From positions 2,751,001 through 2,815,000 of the forward strand of contig OX638292.1 of assembly GCA_951812285.1 (NCBI GenBank): 64,000 bases of DNA, read 5' to 3'. A program made the position numbers and the translations under genes. Below are positions 24,712 to 32,733 of the stretch, piece by piece. How positions within the stretch are numbered: position 1 is the first letter of the stretch; each line of letters begins with the position of its first letter. Below the pieces are notes generated by a model that ran no database searches, had not been told where the DNA came from, and was given only the letters and a program-made list of their open reading frames with translations. This DNA is from an uncultured Dehalococcoidia bacterium (GTDB lineage: Bacteria > Chloroflexota > Dehalococcoidia > Lucifugimonadales > UBA1127).

Positions 24712-25041
24712 ATGAGTGTAGTCAAGATCAACGCGATCACCCCGGCGGAGGGCGCGGGGGCGGAGTTGGAGGCTCGGTTCGGCAACCGGGTGCGGGAAGT
24801 GGAGCAGATGGAAGGCTTCGAGGGGTTCCAGTTGCTGCGGCCCGTGGAGGGCGAGGACCGGTACTACGTGTACACGCGCTGGCGCTCCGAGGAGGACTTC
24901 CTGCGCTGGGTGAACAGCGACGAGTTCAAGCGCGGCCACGCACGGACGGACGGCGGGACGCCGGTGGCGACGCACTCGACGCTGCTCTCGTTCGAGGTGG
25001 TCGAGTGGCCGGTGGAGGCGCCCGTCGAGTCGGGGTCGTAG
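24712..25041 (+). CDS. Antibiotic biosynthesis monooxygenase-fold protein, heme-oxygenase (IsdG) type
   Basis: This 109-residue protein has the dimeric alpha+beta barrel fold of the ABM family. The residues matching the IsdG/IsdI/MhuD heme-degradation triad are present at the expected spacing: Asn7, Trp66 and His76 (INAITP, FLRWVN, KRGHAR). The start is ATG 24712, seven bases after GGAGG. Non-canonical heme oxygenases cleave heme to release iron, so that is the favoured role. Other ABM-fold proteins with different substrates remain possible. There is no heme-uptake gene beside it. The gene and the next one share a TATCCT-like element upstream. Confidence 0.75.
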   Translation: MSVVKINAITPAEGAGAELEARFGNRVREVEQMEGFEGFQLLRPVEGEDRYYVYTRWRSEEDFLRWVNSDEFKRGHARTDGGTPVATHSTLLSFEVVEWPVEAPVESGS

Positions 25042-25163
25042 GGGGGCGCTGGACGGTCGACGGGACGCTCAGGCGAGGGTCCCGTCTCTGCGTGGACTTC
25101 ACCCTGGCTTCTCGACGTTCTATCCTACTTACAGGCACAGTCTATGACAGGGGAGGACGTCCC

Positions 25164-25466
25164 ATGACCACGACGAACGACATGGATGACCGCTTCGAGG
25201 ACGCCGAGCGCGGGTTGGAGTGGCTGGAGAAGCTGGAGGCGCTGCAGACGCGGTCGGCCTCCAACCGCGCGGCCTTCGAGGTGGCGGAGTACGTGATGAA
25301 GCTGCGGTCGGCGGTGACGGCGCTGGCCGGGGACCGCGCGGCTTCGGAGCTCGCCGAGAGCATCGGCGCGGAGACGGCGGCGCTGGTCGAGGAGCTGCGG
25401 CAGGCGGGGGAGAGCGACTACTGGAACACGCGGATCCGGCCCGCGCTGCTGAAGCTGGAGGGGTGA
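25164..25466 (+). CDS. Hypothetical 100-residue helical protein
   Basis: The start at ATG 25164 follows GGGAGG by seven bases. The product is acidic and helical throughout (GLEWLEKLEALQTRSASNRA, then EELRQAGESDYWNTR), with no membrane segment or signal. It resembles no family I can name. It lies 122 bases after the monooxygenase gene in the same direction; a TATCCT near 25120 could give it its own promoter. Confidence 0.6.
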   Translation: MTTTNDMDDRFEDAERGLEWLEKLEALQTRSASNRAAFEVAEYVMKLRSAVTALAGDRAASELAESIGAETAALVEELRQAGESDYWNTRIRPALLKLEG

Positions 25467-25555
25467 GCGGCGGCGAGACGGGGTGATGCTCGCTGGTCGC
25501 CAGGCCGGCGGTGCGGGTGCGGACCGTCTCGGAAACTGCGAAGGTGGTTTTCGAT

Positions 25556-25981
25556 ATGTCGACAGGGGAAGTGACGATCAGGGATTGCCGCCGGGAAGAC
25601 GTTGCAAGCGTCCTTGCGCTATGGGCCGCTTCGCCTGCTGCGCCCACCCCAACAGACACGCCTGAATACCTCGAGCGCGCTGTGTCCGAGCCCGGGCTTG
25701 AGTTCCTTGTAGCGGAATCGAATGGCGAAATCACCGGCACCATCATTGGGGGCTTTGACGGATGGCGCGGGTCGATCTACAGACTCACCGTTGCAGAACA
25801 ATATCAGCGGCAGGGCATTGGACGCGCTCTGTTGGAGGAAGTGAAGGCTCGCTTCGCTCTCAACGGCGTGAAGGTGGTGGGCGCGTATGTCCGAAAGGAC
25901 CATCCGTGGGCGTTGGACTACTGGGATTCAGTGGGCTTCAAGCTCGACGAGCGTTTCGTGATATTCATGCATAGGATGTAG
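25556..25981 (+). CDS. GNAT family N-acetyltransferase
   Basis: This 141-residue protein has the acetyl-CoA binding motif A (LTVAEQYQRQGIGRALLEEV, containing Q-R-Q-G-I-G) and the surrounding GNAT strands (FLVAESNGEITGTIIGG; GVKVVGAYVRKDHPWALDYW). It should acetylate an amine on a small molecule or protein. The start at ATG 25556 follows AAGGTGG by eight bases; a start 45 bases upstream would add residues lacking family similarity. Its stop is four bases before the next start, so it is likely co-transcribed with the esterase gene. The substrate is unknown. Confidence 0.85.
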   Translation: MSTGEVTIRDCRREDVASVLALWAASPAAPTPTDTPEYLERAVSEPGLEFLVAESNGEITGTIIGGFDGWRGSIYRLTVAEQYQRQGIGRALLEEVKARFALNGVKVVGAYVRKDHPWALDYWDSVGFKLDERFVIFMHRM

Positions 25982-25985
25982 CGCC

Positions 25986-27068
25986 ATGCGGTGTACTGTG
26001 GCGGTCTGCATCTTGCTGGCCGCCGCGTTGTTTGCGTGCGGCGGCGGCGATGCTCCCACGGACGACACGGCGGCCGAGACTGAACTGGCTGCGCAGACCG
26101 CGGACGTGCCCGTCGGGAAGGCCGACGCCACGGCGGAGTGGGACGTGCTCGACAAGGCGGAGTGGGCCGACGCCAAGGACGGGGAGAAGTCGCTGCCGGC
26201 GGGCGACGTGGTGGAGCGGACCGTCGCGGTGGTGGAGGCGTCGGGCGGCGAGGTGCACTACGTCGAGCATGCCGGGCGGGGCGAGCGCGCGGTGCTGGTG
26301 ACGCCCACGACGTTTGTTGACGGGGAGACGCCGCTGGTCGTGTCGCTGCACGGCTTTGGGGGCGACTCGGCCTGGCAGTCGGTGTCCGTGCCGCTGCACA
26401 TGCGCGTGAACTCGGGCGGGTTCGCGCTGCTGCTGCCCAACGGGGTTCAGGGCGCCGAGGGCAGCCGCTTCTGGAACCCCACCGACGAGTGCTGCGAGGG
26501 CGGCAAGTCGGGCGAGGACGACGTCGCGTACCTGACGGAGCTGGTGGCGGAGGCGCGGGAGGCGTGGGACTTCGGGCCGGTGTACGTCTTCGGGTACTCC
26601 AACGGCGGGTTCATGGCCCACCACATGGCGTGCAAGGGGCTGCCGGGTCTCCGCGCCGTGGCGAGCCTCGCGGGGACGAGCTACGTCGAGGAGGCGAGCT
26701 GCGACGGCGCGCCGCCGGTGTCGGCGCTGCACGTCCACGGGACGGCGGACCGCGTGATCATGTTCGAGGGCGACGCAACCGAGGCGGACGCGAAGGGCGA
26801 GCGGGCCTTCTACCTCGGGGCGCGGGAGATGGTCGAACGCTGGAGCCGCAAGGCGGGCTGCGAGTGGCCGTCGGACGCGCAGCCGTACGCGGACCTCGAC
26901 CTGGACGAGTACGTGGCGGGCGCCGAGACGCAGGCGTCCCGCGTCGAGACGGGGTGCGCCGCGGGGGTCACGGTCGAGCTGTGGGCGTCGTCTGGGAGCG
27001 GGCACGCGCCGGGGTACGGCGAGTCGTTCGTGGACGCGCTGGTGGGGTGGCTGCTGGCGCGGGGGTAG
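25986..27068 (+). CDS. Lipoprotein of the polyhydroxybutyrate depolymerase/LpqC esterase family
   Basis: This 360-residue lipoprotein has the lipobox LFAC (Cys18) and should be anchored on the outer side of the membrane. After a low-complexity linker, the alpha/beta hydrolase core starts at VSLHGFGGD (oxyanion region, about 119-127). The nucleophile is in VFGYSNGGFM (Ser205). A probable acidic residue is Asp255 (HGTADRV), and the His is in SGSGHAPGYG (His340). These are the features of LpqC/PHB-depolymerase-like esterases acting on ester polymers or small esters. The start lies four bases after the GNAT stop. A perfect 14-base-pair hairpin at 27120 follows. The natural ester is unknown. Confidence 0.85.
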   Translation: MRCTVAVCILLAAALFACGGGDAPTDDTAAETELAAQTADVPVGKADATAEWDVLDKAEWADAKDGEKSLPAGDVVERTVAVVEASGGEVHYVEHAGRGERAVLVTPTTFVDGETPLVVSLHGFGGDSAWQSVSVPLHMRVNSGGFALLLPNGVQGAEGSRFWNPTDECCEGGKSGEDDVAYLTELVAEAREAWDFGPVYVFGYSNGGFMAHHMACKGLPGLRAVASLAGTSYVEEASCDGAPPVSALHVHGTADRVIMFEGDATEADAKGERAFYLGAREMVERWSRKAGCEWPSDAQPYADLDLDEYVAGAETQASRVETGCAAGVTVELWASSGSGHAPGYGESFVDALVGWLLARG

Positions 27069-27119
27069 GGGGCGGCCGCGGCACGCGTTTCGACCTCACG
27101 CAGGGCCAACAGACATGCA

Positions 27120-27157
27120 ACACTCTGGGCTCCCGCCCTGGCAGGAGCCCAGAGTGT
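27120..27157. terminator. Hairpin between convergent genes
   Basis: ACACTCTGGGCTCC (27120-27133) and GGAGCCCAGAGTGT (27144-27157) form a perfect 14-base-pair stem with a 10-base loop. It lies between the esterase gene (plus) and the cupredoxin-like gene (minus) and could stop both transcripts. It lacks a long U tract on either strand. Confidence 0.6.
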
Positions 27158-27233
27158 GCAGGAGGCGGGAAGAGGGGTAAAGGGGCGATTTACCCCCGGA
27201 ACGTCATTCTTCCGCCGGCTTCCAGGCCGGAAA

Positions 27234-27839
27234 CTAGCCCTCCGTCACGAAGAACTCTGCCCACATGCCCTCGAGGAAGTGGGCCTCCGGGTGGCCGTCG
27301 TCGCCGATCTCGTCGGCGTCGACGATGTTGCAGATGAGGACGTAGCGGCCGGGCAGGAGCAGGTACTCGCCGGAAGCGGCCTGACCGACTTCGAACTCCT
27401 CGATCTCGGCGATGAACTCGACGCCTTCCACGCCCTCCTCGGGCAGGAAGCCGCGCTCGTCCCGGTTCGCCTCGGCGATGGCGAGCAACTGCTGGACGGA
27501 GAGGTCGGTCTTGAAGATCACCATCTCGTGCGGGTCTGCGGGCCCGCCGTTGGAGGCGGTGAACTCGATGACGCCGGAGGGGACGGTGTTGGGCGTGACG
27601 GTCAGCGACCACTCGCCCAGCGCGACGCCGACGTGCCGCTCCTCGGCTTCCATCATGGACAGCTCTGCCTGGTACTTGGCCTCGGCCTCGCTGTAGCCCG
27701 CCTCGCGGCCCTCCGCGTAGCCCGCGGCGCGGGCCGCCGACACGGCGGCGTTGTGCTCGACCTCCGCGACGCCCGAGCCGCACGCCGCGGCTGACATCAT
27801 CGCGAGAGCCAGAACAACCAGAATTACGAATCTCACCAT
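27234..27839 (-). CDS. Cupredoxin-like lipoprotein
   Basis: This 201-residue lipoprotein has acceptor Cys20 in MSAAACGSG. An Ala/Glu-rich helical linker (about 25-68) is followed by a cupredoxin-like beta domain (about 70-201). The expected type-1 copper ligands can be placed at His104 (ADPHEMVIF), Cys170 (VLICNIV), His187 (EAHFLEGM) and Met192. It should carry electrons or copper on the outer face of the membrane. A second copy without the long linker lies upstream at 28035-28529 on the same strand, 195 bases away; the two look like a tandem duplication. The identity of the partner and actual copper loading are unproven. Confidence 0.7.
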   Translation of the reverse strand: MVRFVILVVLALAMMSAAACGSGVAEVEHNAAVSAARAAGYAEGREAGYSEAEAKYQAELSMMEAEERHVGVALGEWSLTVTPNTVPSGVIEFTASNGGPADPHEMVIFKTDLSVQQLLAIAEANRDERGFLPEEGVEGVEFIAEIEEFEVGQAASGEYLLLPGRYVLICNIVDADEIGDDGHPEAHFLEGMWAEFFVTEG

Positions 27840-27991
27840 GTAGCGCTCCTACTGGTACACAGAGTCGCTGCCTGCGGACGATCCTTGTGGTCGCTCACGT
27901 CGAGTGGTGCGGGGGTCGCGCCGGTGGCGCACACGGTCTTCTTATCCCACCCAGCTGCAGGCTCGCGTTGAAGTCGTCGCGATTCAGTGAA

Positions 27992-28024
27992 AGGGCGGGC
28001 CGCCGGGGCGCGACGGCCCGCCCT
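27992..28024 (-). terminator. Hairpin after the second cupredoxin-like gene
   Basis: AGGGCGGGCCG (27992-28002) and CGGCCCGCCCT (28014-28024) make a perfect 11-base-pair stem. Read on the minus strand it starts 11 bases after the stop codon and is followed by TTCACTG, a short T run. It is a probable terminator between the two cupredoxin-like genes. Confidence 0.65.
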
Positions 28025-28034
28025 CTGCGCTCAG

Positions 28035-28529
28035 CTAGTTGACGGTGAAGGTGGCGTACATCCCCTCGAGGAAGTGGCTCTCGGGGTTGCCCTCCTCGTC
28101 CAGCTCTTCAGGCTCGACGATGTTGCAGATGAAGACGTAGCTGCCGGCGGAGAGCTCGAAGACGCCGCTCATTGCCAGACCGACGTCGAACTCCTCAACC
28201 TCGCCGATGAACTCGACGCCGCTCACGCCCTCTTCGGGCAGGAAGCCGCGCTCCTCCGGGTTGGCGATGGCGATCCGCTCGAGTTCGTCCTTGGCAACGG
28301 TGGTCCTGAAGATGACCAGCTCGTGCGGGTCGGCAGGGCCGCCGTTGGAGACGTTGAACCGGACGAGGCCGGCCGGGACGCTGCTGGGTGTCGAGGTGAT
28401 GCTCCACTCGCCGAGGGCTACACCGACGTTGCTGACGAGCTCGTAGCCCTCGGGCACCTCGTCGGAGTCGCAAGCCATGGCCCCCAACATCAACAGGACC
28501 ACCATGCCCAGTGTGATTGCCCTAATCAT
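28035..28529 (-). CDS. Cupredoxin-like lipoprotein (paralogue)
   Basis: This 164-residue lipoprotein has the lipobox GAMAC (Cys20) and a cupredoxin-like domain nearly identical in layout to the downstream gene. Candidate copper ligands are His69 (ADPHELVIF), Cys135 (VFICNIV), His152 and Met157 (ESHFLEGM). Conserved stretches such as ERGFLPEEGV are shared with the paralogue. The unusual spacing between Cys and His (16 residues) is also shared. It is probably extracytoplasmic. Electron transfer to the respiratory chain is plausible because the window encodes a c-type respiratory complex, but the link is inference. Confidence 0.7.
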   Translation of the reverse strand: MIRAITLGMVVLLMLGAMACDSDEVPEGYELVSNVGVALGEWSITSTPSSVPAGLVRFNVSNGGPADPHELVIFRTTVAKDELERIAIANPEERGFLPEEGVSGVEFIGEVEEFDVGLAMSGVFELSAGSYVFICNIVEPEELDEEGNPESHFLEGMYATFTVN

Positions 28530-29109
28530 GTCAGCCCCTCCTTTGGTGTATTGCGGCCCGGGAGCGACCCCAACCAGAGCGCCACGCCCTTCACTGTGTC
28601 CCGCCCCGGTGTGGCGGCCGCCCGGGAACCGCGGGATTGATCTGACGCCAGGGGTCTCAACAGGCCCGGCCGGCCCTATTCGGGGGATTGACCGTTATCG
28701 ACGCCTCCTGCAGGGCCGAAGCAGCTTGGGACCGGTTGAAGACCACTGGTATCAGGTTCAAGAATCTTCTTGATTCTCAGTCTCAGCGGTAATTGGCAAA
28801 CGCCCTAATTGCGCAGGGCATGTGTTGTATTTTGGACCGTGGAAAACATCCTGTCGGAAGGGCAAATGCCCCTACCTTGTGGGGCAAGAGCGCATCCGCC
28901 TTGAAATGTTGGAGGAGGACAACGGTAGTCTCAGGTGACATGCGAGAAACTTCAGATAGAAGAGTAATGAAAAACTATAGGTACTTTTGCTGCATGCGAG
29001 GGGGCAATTGCACCTTGCGGATAGAACTCAATGGGGTAAGCTGATCGAAAACGTCCTTGGGAAATGAAATCGGGACAGCCTAAGCACTTCAAAATCCGTG
29101 AGTGGTTGA
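28530..29109. other. Intergenic region without a recognised gene
   Basis: About 580 bases separate the divergent cupredoxin-like and histidine kinase genes. A short open frame (28793-29044) has no start signal or family likeness. Small features are GAATC/GATTC arms near 28763-28777 and a TGCCCC/GGGGCA hairpin near 28867. The part after 28900 is AT-rich and probably holds the promoter of the kinase gene, but no element stands out. Confidence 0.5.
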
Positions 29110-29118
29110 GTGGACAAG

Positions 29119-30393
29119 ATGAATCACGAAACCCTCTATAGGCGGGGCAGTCAAATCTTTGCAGGGGCAGCGAGCGCCCTGCGGGCAAACGACTGGTCGC
29201 GCAGCCAGAGCGACGTGGTGGGACTTCGGTACTTTGTGACGAGTTCGGTCTGGGGACACTGGGCGGCCTGTGGGCTGTTCCTGTATGAAGTGTCGCATCA
29301 CATCGGCGACGAAACGGCCAAATACTCGGCGTACTTGATGTTGCTGTTGCCGATGATGGTGTTCAACGGCTTCATGCACCACAGGCTTCGAACCAATCGG
29401 GCATTTTCCTGGCTTTGGCTGCGTATCCTCTACGCGTTGGACATCCTTCTTGTTTCATATTGGTTAGCGACGAGCGGCGGGTTCGAACACCCCTTCATCT
29501 ACGTCTTCTACTACCCGGTGCTGGCGGCCCTGGCGGTGTTTCTTGCTCCCTTCTGGCATACCCTGGCCCTGGTGACGGCGGTGGCTGCCGCTTATGCCGG
29601 CATCAATCTGACCGTAGGGGAAGGGGTAGATTTCGCGGCAAACGACCACGAAACGCTGCTTGCCCGAATAGCCGTGATGTACGTGGTCGTCGTCGTCGTA
29701 AACGTAGCCGCCACCTTCGAGCGGATGCGGCGCAGGCAGGCCGAGGAGCACGAGCGGGCCCTCGAGCGCGAGCGCATGGAGCTGTCCCACACCATCCACG
29801 ACACCGCGGCCCAGTCGGCCTACATGATCGGACTGGGCATCGACTCGGCCAGAATCCTGGCCGGCAACGCGAACCCGGAACTGGCTGCCACGCTTGAGGA
29901 AACCTCTCACATGTCCCGGTCCATCCTCTGGGAACTGCGCCACCCCATCAACATGGGGGGCATCTACGAGGGGCGGGGGATCGGCAGGACCCTCAGGTCA
30001 CACGCAACCAGCTTCACCAATATCACCGGTGTCCCGGCCGAGCTGACGCAGACCGGATTCGAGCCGGAGCTTTCGACGGAGAAGACGAGCCTGCTCTTTT
30101 CGATTGCGCACAACGCGCTCACCAACGCCTACCGCCATGCGGGGGCATGCAGGGTGGCCGTTGACCTTGCCTTCGGCGAGGATGACATCCGCCTGTCGGT
30201 GTCGGACGACGGGACCGGGCTTCCCGGCGACTACACGGAGCGCGGCAGCGGCTTCGCAAACATGTCCGGCACTGCGGAGCGCCTGGGGGGGCGTCTCATC
30301 GTGGAGGAGCGAGGGGTCATGGGCGGGGCGAGCGTGACCTGCGTGATCCCCATGCAACGCGAACGAGAGGAGCGCCGCGATGGCATCGGGTGA
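29119..30393 (+). CDS. NarL/DegS-type membrane sensor histidine kinase
   Basis: This 424-residue kinase (counting from ATG 29119; a GTG at 29110 adds three residues) has about six membrane helices in residues 40-200 and no large external loop, so it may sense a membrane or intramembrane signal. A coiled linker leads to the HisKA_3 box RMELSHTIHDTAAQ with the phosphoacceptor His227. The HATPase domain has IAHNALTNAYRHA (N box), VSDDGTGLP and GSGFANM. Its end overlaps the response regulator start by 14 bases, so the pair forms one operon. The signal and targets are unknown. Confidence 0.85.
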   Translation: MNHETLYRRGSQIFAGAASALRANDWSRSQSDVVGLRYFVTSSVWGHWAACGLFLYEVSHHIGDETAKYSAYLMLLLPMMVFNGFMHHRLRTNRAFSWLWLRILYALDILLVSYWLATSGGFEHPFIYVFYYPVLAALAVFLAPFWHTLALVTAVAAAYAGINLTVGEGVDFAANDHETLLARIAVMYVVVVVVNVAATFERMRRRQAEEHERALERERMELSHTIHDTAAQSAYMIGLGIDSARILAGNANPELAATLEETSHMSRSILWELRHPINMGGIYEGRGIGRTLRSHATSFTNITGVPAELTQTGFEPELSTEKTSLLFSIAHNALTNAYRHAGACRVAVDLAFGEDDIRLSVSDDGTGLPGDYTERGSGFANMSGTAERLGGRLIVEERGVMGGASVTCVIPMQREREERRDGIG

Positions 30394-31036
30394 GCGCCTC
30401 CGTGTGATGATCGTCGACGACCACTCGGTCCTGCGGTTCGGCTTGAAGCAGGTCCTCGAGCAGACGGGGGAGTTCGAGGTGGTCGGGCAGGCCGCGGACG
30501 GCGAGGAGGCCGTGCGGGTGGCGGCCGAGGTGCTGCCGGACACCATCGTCATGGACGTGATGCTGCCGAAGAAGGATGGCGTGGCGGCGTGCAGGGAGAT
30601 CATGGAGGCCCATCCAGAGACGCGCGTGGTCATGCTGACGGCCTCGACGGAGGAGGACGCGGTGGTGGAGGCCGTGGCGGCGGGGGCGACCGGTTACCTC
30701 CAGAAAGAGACTGGCCTGGACCGGCTGCTGGCAGTCGTGCGCGGCGTGGCGCAGGGGGAGCTTCACGTGCCGGCCGAGGTTGTGCGGCGCGTGTTCAGGG
30801 GCATGCGCAACAGGGAGGCGGGCGACGCCGCGCAGAAGGCCGGCCTGACGACACGGGAGCGGGAGATACTTATCTCGTTCGCGCGGGGGATGTCCTACTC
30901 GCGGATCGCGGAGGAGCGGGGCATCAGGCCGGTGACCGTGCGCAACGCCGTCTACGGCATCCAGCAGAAGCTGAACATCGCGTCGATGCAGGAGCTGGTG
31001 CTCTGGGCGGCGCGGAACGGCCTGACGGAGGGGTAG
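30380..31036 (+). CDS. NarL/FixJ family response regulator
   Basis: This 218-residue regulator has a receiver domain with acidic pocket VDDH and phosphoacceptor Asp59 (TIVMDVMLPKKDG), Thr (MLTAST) and Lys (GYLQKETG). The C-terminal LuxR-type helix-turn-helix has LTTREREILISFARGMSYSR and RPVTVRNAVYGIQQKL. It is the partner of the overlapping kinase gene. Several canonical LuxR-HTH residues vary (VRNAVYGIQQKLN in place of the common VKxHxxxIxxKL). Its regulon is unknown. Confidence 0.9.
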   Translation: MASGERLRVMIVDDHSVLRFGLKQVLEQTGEFEVVGQAADGEEAVRVAAEVLPDTIVMDVMLPKKDGVAACREIMEAHPETRVVMLTASTEEDAVVEAVAAGATGYLQKETGLDRLLAVVRGVAQGELHVPAEVVRRVFRGMRNREAGDAAQKAGLTTREREILISFARGMSYSRIAEERGIRPVTVRNAVYGIQQKLNIASMQELVLWAARNGLTEG

Positions 31037-31101
31037 GGCGGGGGGCGGTGCGGGGCACGCGTTGGCGAGCGAGCTGAGGTTGCGGGATGTTGCCCTCGTG
31101 G

Positions 31102-31308
31102 CTAGAGGCCGAGGATGTTCAGGACTCGGCCGAGGGGCGTGTGGCGGCGTTCCGCGCGTCGCTTTTCCTTGCGCGCCTGTTTTTCGTGCCACGACTGCGA
31201 ATGCCCTTCGCCGGCTCCAAGGAGACGCTTGCTTTGGCCGCTGTGGCCAATTCGATGCAGCGTATCGGCGGCCCGGACTTTCCAATTGGGCGAGTGCGGG
31301 AAATTCAT
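31102..31308 (-). CDS. Small basic protein of unknown function
   Basis: This 68-residue open frame has a strong ribosome binding site (AGGGAGG seven bases before the ATG at 31308). The product has many Lys, Arg and His residues, especially EKQARKEKRRAERRH, and no membrane segment. It lies between the response regulator gene (plus) and the sterol-reductase-like gene (minus). A nucleic acid-binding role would fit its charge, but nothing specific is recognised. Confidence 0.5.
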   Translation of the reverse strand: MNFPHSPNWKVRAADTLHRIGHSGQSKRLLGAGEGHSQSWHEKQARKEKRRAERRHTPLGRVLNILGL

Positions 31309-31364
31309 ACGACGCCTCCCTAAACCGCCTGCCAAGAGTACTCTGGTACCGTGTTCTCGGCTTA

Positions 31365-31397
31365 GCAACAATGTTGCAATAAGGTATATCGATACCA
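31365..31397. promoter_or_regulatory. Two short palindromes in an intergenic region
   Basis: GCAACA-A-TGTTGC (31365-31377) and the near-palindrome GGTATATCGATACC (31384-31397) sit side by side upstream of the small basic gene and downstream of the sterol-reductase-like gene. They could be regulator sites. No core promoter is convincingly visible. Confidence 0.3.
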
Positions 31398-31442
31398 GTT
31401 TCCAGGCAACCCCTGAGTCAGTTTCGGGCTCGCCGCCTTCGC

Positions 31443-32585
31443 CTAGTACACCCCCGGGAAGATGCGGTACTTCACCAGCGACTTGTACTCGGCCCACTTC
31501 TCCTCGCCGTACTTTTCCGCGCAGTGTTTGTCGTCGTCGCGCTGGCGGAAGGTGAAGAGGGTGACGATGAAGACGAAGTAGGTCCACGCCCAGGGGACGT
31601 CGAAGTGGCCGAAGACGAGGGCGATGGAGAGCGAGAGGAAGCCCTCGCCCATGTAGTTGAAGTGGCGGGCAACGCCCCAGAAGCCGCTGTAGAGGATCTT
31701 GCGGTCGCCGACCTCGATGTACTTGGGCTCGATGATGCCGAGGAACTTGCGGTCTGGCCATCGCTTGAACGTGTACTTCTGCAGGTTGGCGCCGCGGGAG
31801 ATGCTCCATCCGAGCAGGAAGAGGGCGCCCGTGCCGATGAGCCACACGTACGTCCAGCCGGTCGAGAAGCCGGGGTCCGGGTAGGCGGCCATGCCCCACA
31901 GCGGGAGGATGAACAGCCAGCCGTAGACCACGAGGCCGCCCCAGAACAGCATGAAGCCGAGCCGCTCGTGGATGAGGTCATAGGTGTAGAGCTGGACGCG
32001 CTCGAAGATGAAGTAGTCGAAGGTGTAGAAGGTGAAGAAGGCGGCGTAGAGGTAGATGCCGGGGTTGGCGTTGTCGCCGAACTCCTCGTAGTGCCAGGCG
32101 GCGCCGGAGAGGGCGTTCAGCGCGAGCATCGTGCCGCCGACGACGTAGAACCACATCTTCACGTCGAAGTTGAAGCGGTCGCCCAGGAACGAGATCTCGC
32201 GGACGCGGCCGGTCCAGAACGCGGCGATGGGGTTGAGCGCGGTCTTGGGCGCGCCGAACACGGCGATGAGGGCGAAGATGAAGGTGACGACGGTGCCGCC
32301 GGCGATGGCGTACATGGTAGAGCGGTAGAACCAGTCGCGGGGCATGCCGGTGATCTCGGTCGCCCAGATGGCGATGGCGAGGAGGAAGACGAGGATGCCG
32401 TTCAGGCGGTATTTGCGGGGCTCGCCGGTGGCCTCGTCGATGACGTAGCCGGGGACGCGCCTCGCGGGCAGGATGATCTGCATGAGGGCGAAGCCGACGA
32501 AGATGATGAGCGGGGTGAGGAACCCCCAGACCGCCTCCGTCGTGGAGAGCTCGAAAAGGTGTTCAATGCCCAGCCACTCGATCAT
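31443..32585 (-). CDS. ERG4/ERG24 family sterol reductase-like membrane protein
   Basis: This 380-residue protein has about eight to ten membrane helices. The C-terminal part carries the family's conserved stretches: FWGVARHFNYMGEG, later KHCAEKYGEEKWAEY and the ending KYRIFPGVY, and an upstream GANLQKYTFKRWP. In eukaryotes this family (C-14, C-24(28) and delta-7 sterol reductases) uses NADPH to reduce sterol double bonds. Bacterial members also occur, some in lineages with no known sterols. The start ATG 32585 follows GGAAGGGGGG; an ATG 33 bases upstream is less likely. No other sterol or hopanoid gene is in the window, so the substrate is open. Confidence 0.75.
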   Translation of the reverse strand: MIEWLGIEHLFELSTTEAVWGFLTPLIIFVGFALMQIILPARRVPGYVIDEATGEPRKYRLNGILVFLLAIAIWATEITGMPRDWFYRSTMYAIAGGTVVTFIFALIAVFGAPKTALNPIAAFWTGRVREISFLGDRFNFDVKMWFYVVGGTMLALNALSGAAWHYEEFGDNANPGIYLYAAFFTFYTFDYFIFERVQLYTYDLIHERLGFMLFWGGLVVYGWLFILPLWGMAAYPDPGFSTGWTYVWLIGTGALFLLGWSISRGANLQKYTFKRWPDRKFLGIIEPKYIEVGDRKILYSGFWGVARHFNYMGEGFLSLSIALVFGHFDVPWAWTYFVFIVTLFTFRQRDDDKHCAEKYGEEKWAEYKSLVKYRIFPGVY

Positions 32586-32733
32586 CGCCGCACCCCCCTT
32601 CCCCAACTTGGGGGGCATTATGGGCGTGGGGACGGCGGCAGGTCAATGGCACGATGCCTTCGGAGGGCGTCTCCACGCGGGAGTGAAGAATCCGCGTGCC
32701 CAGCCTCGATCGCTGCCGACTGAGGGCAGGGCC

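Noticed and set aside
28793-29044. An 83-residue open frame before the kinase gene
   Set aside because: No ribosome binding site, no family likeness, and part of it looks like a small GC-hairpin repeat.
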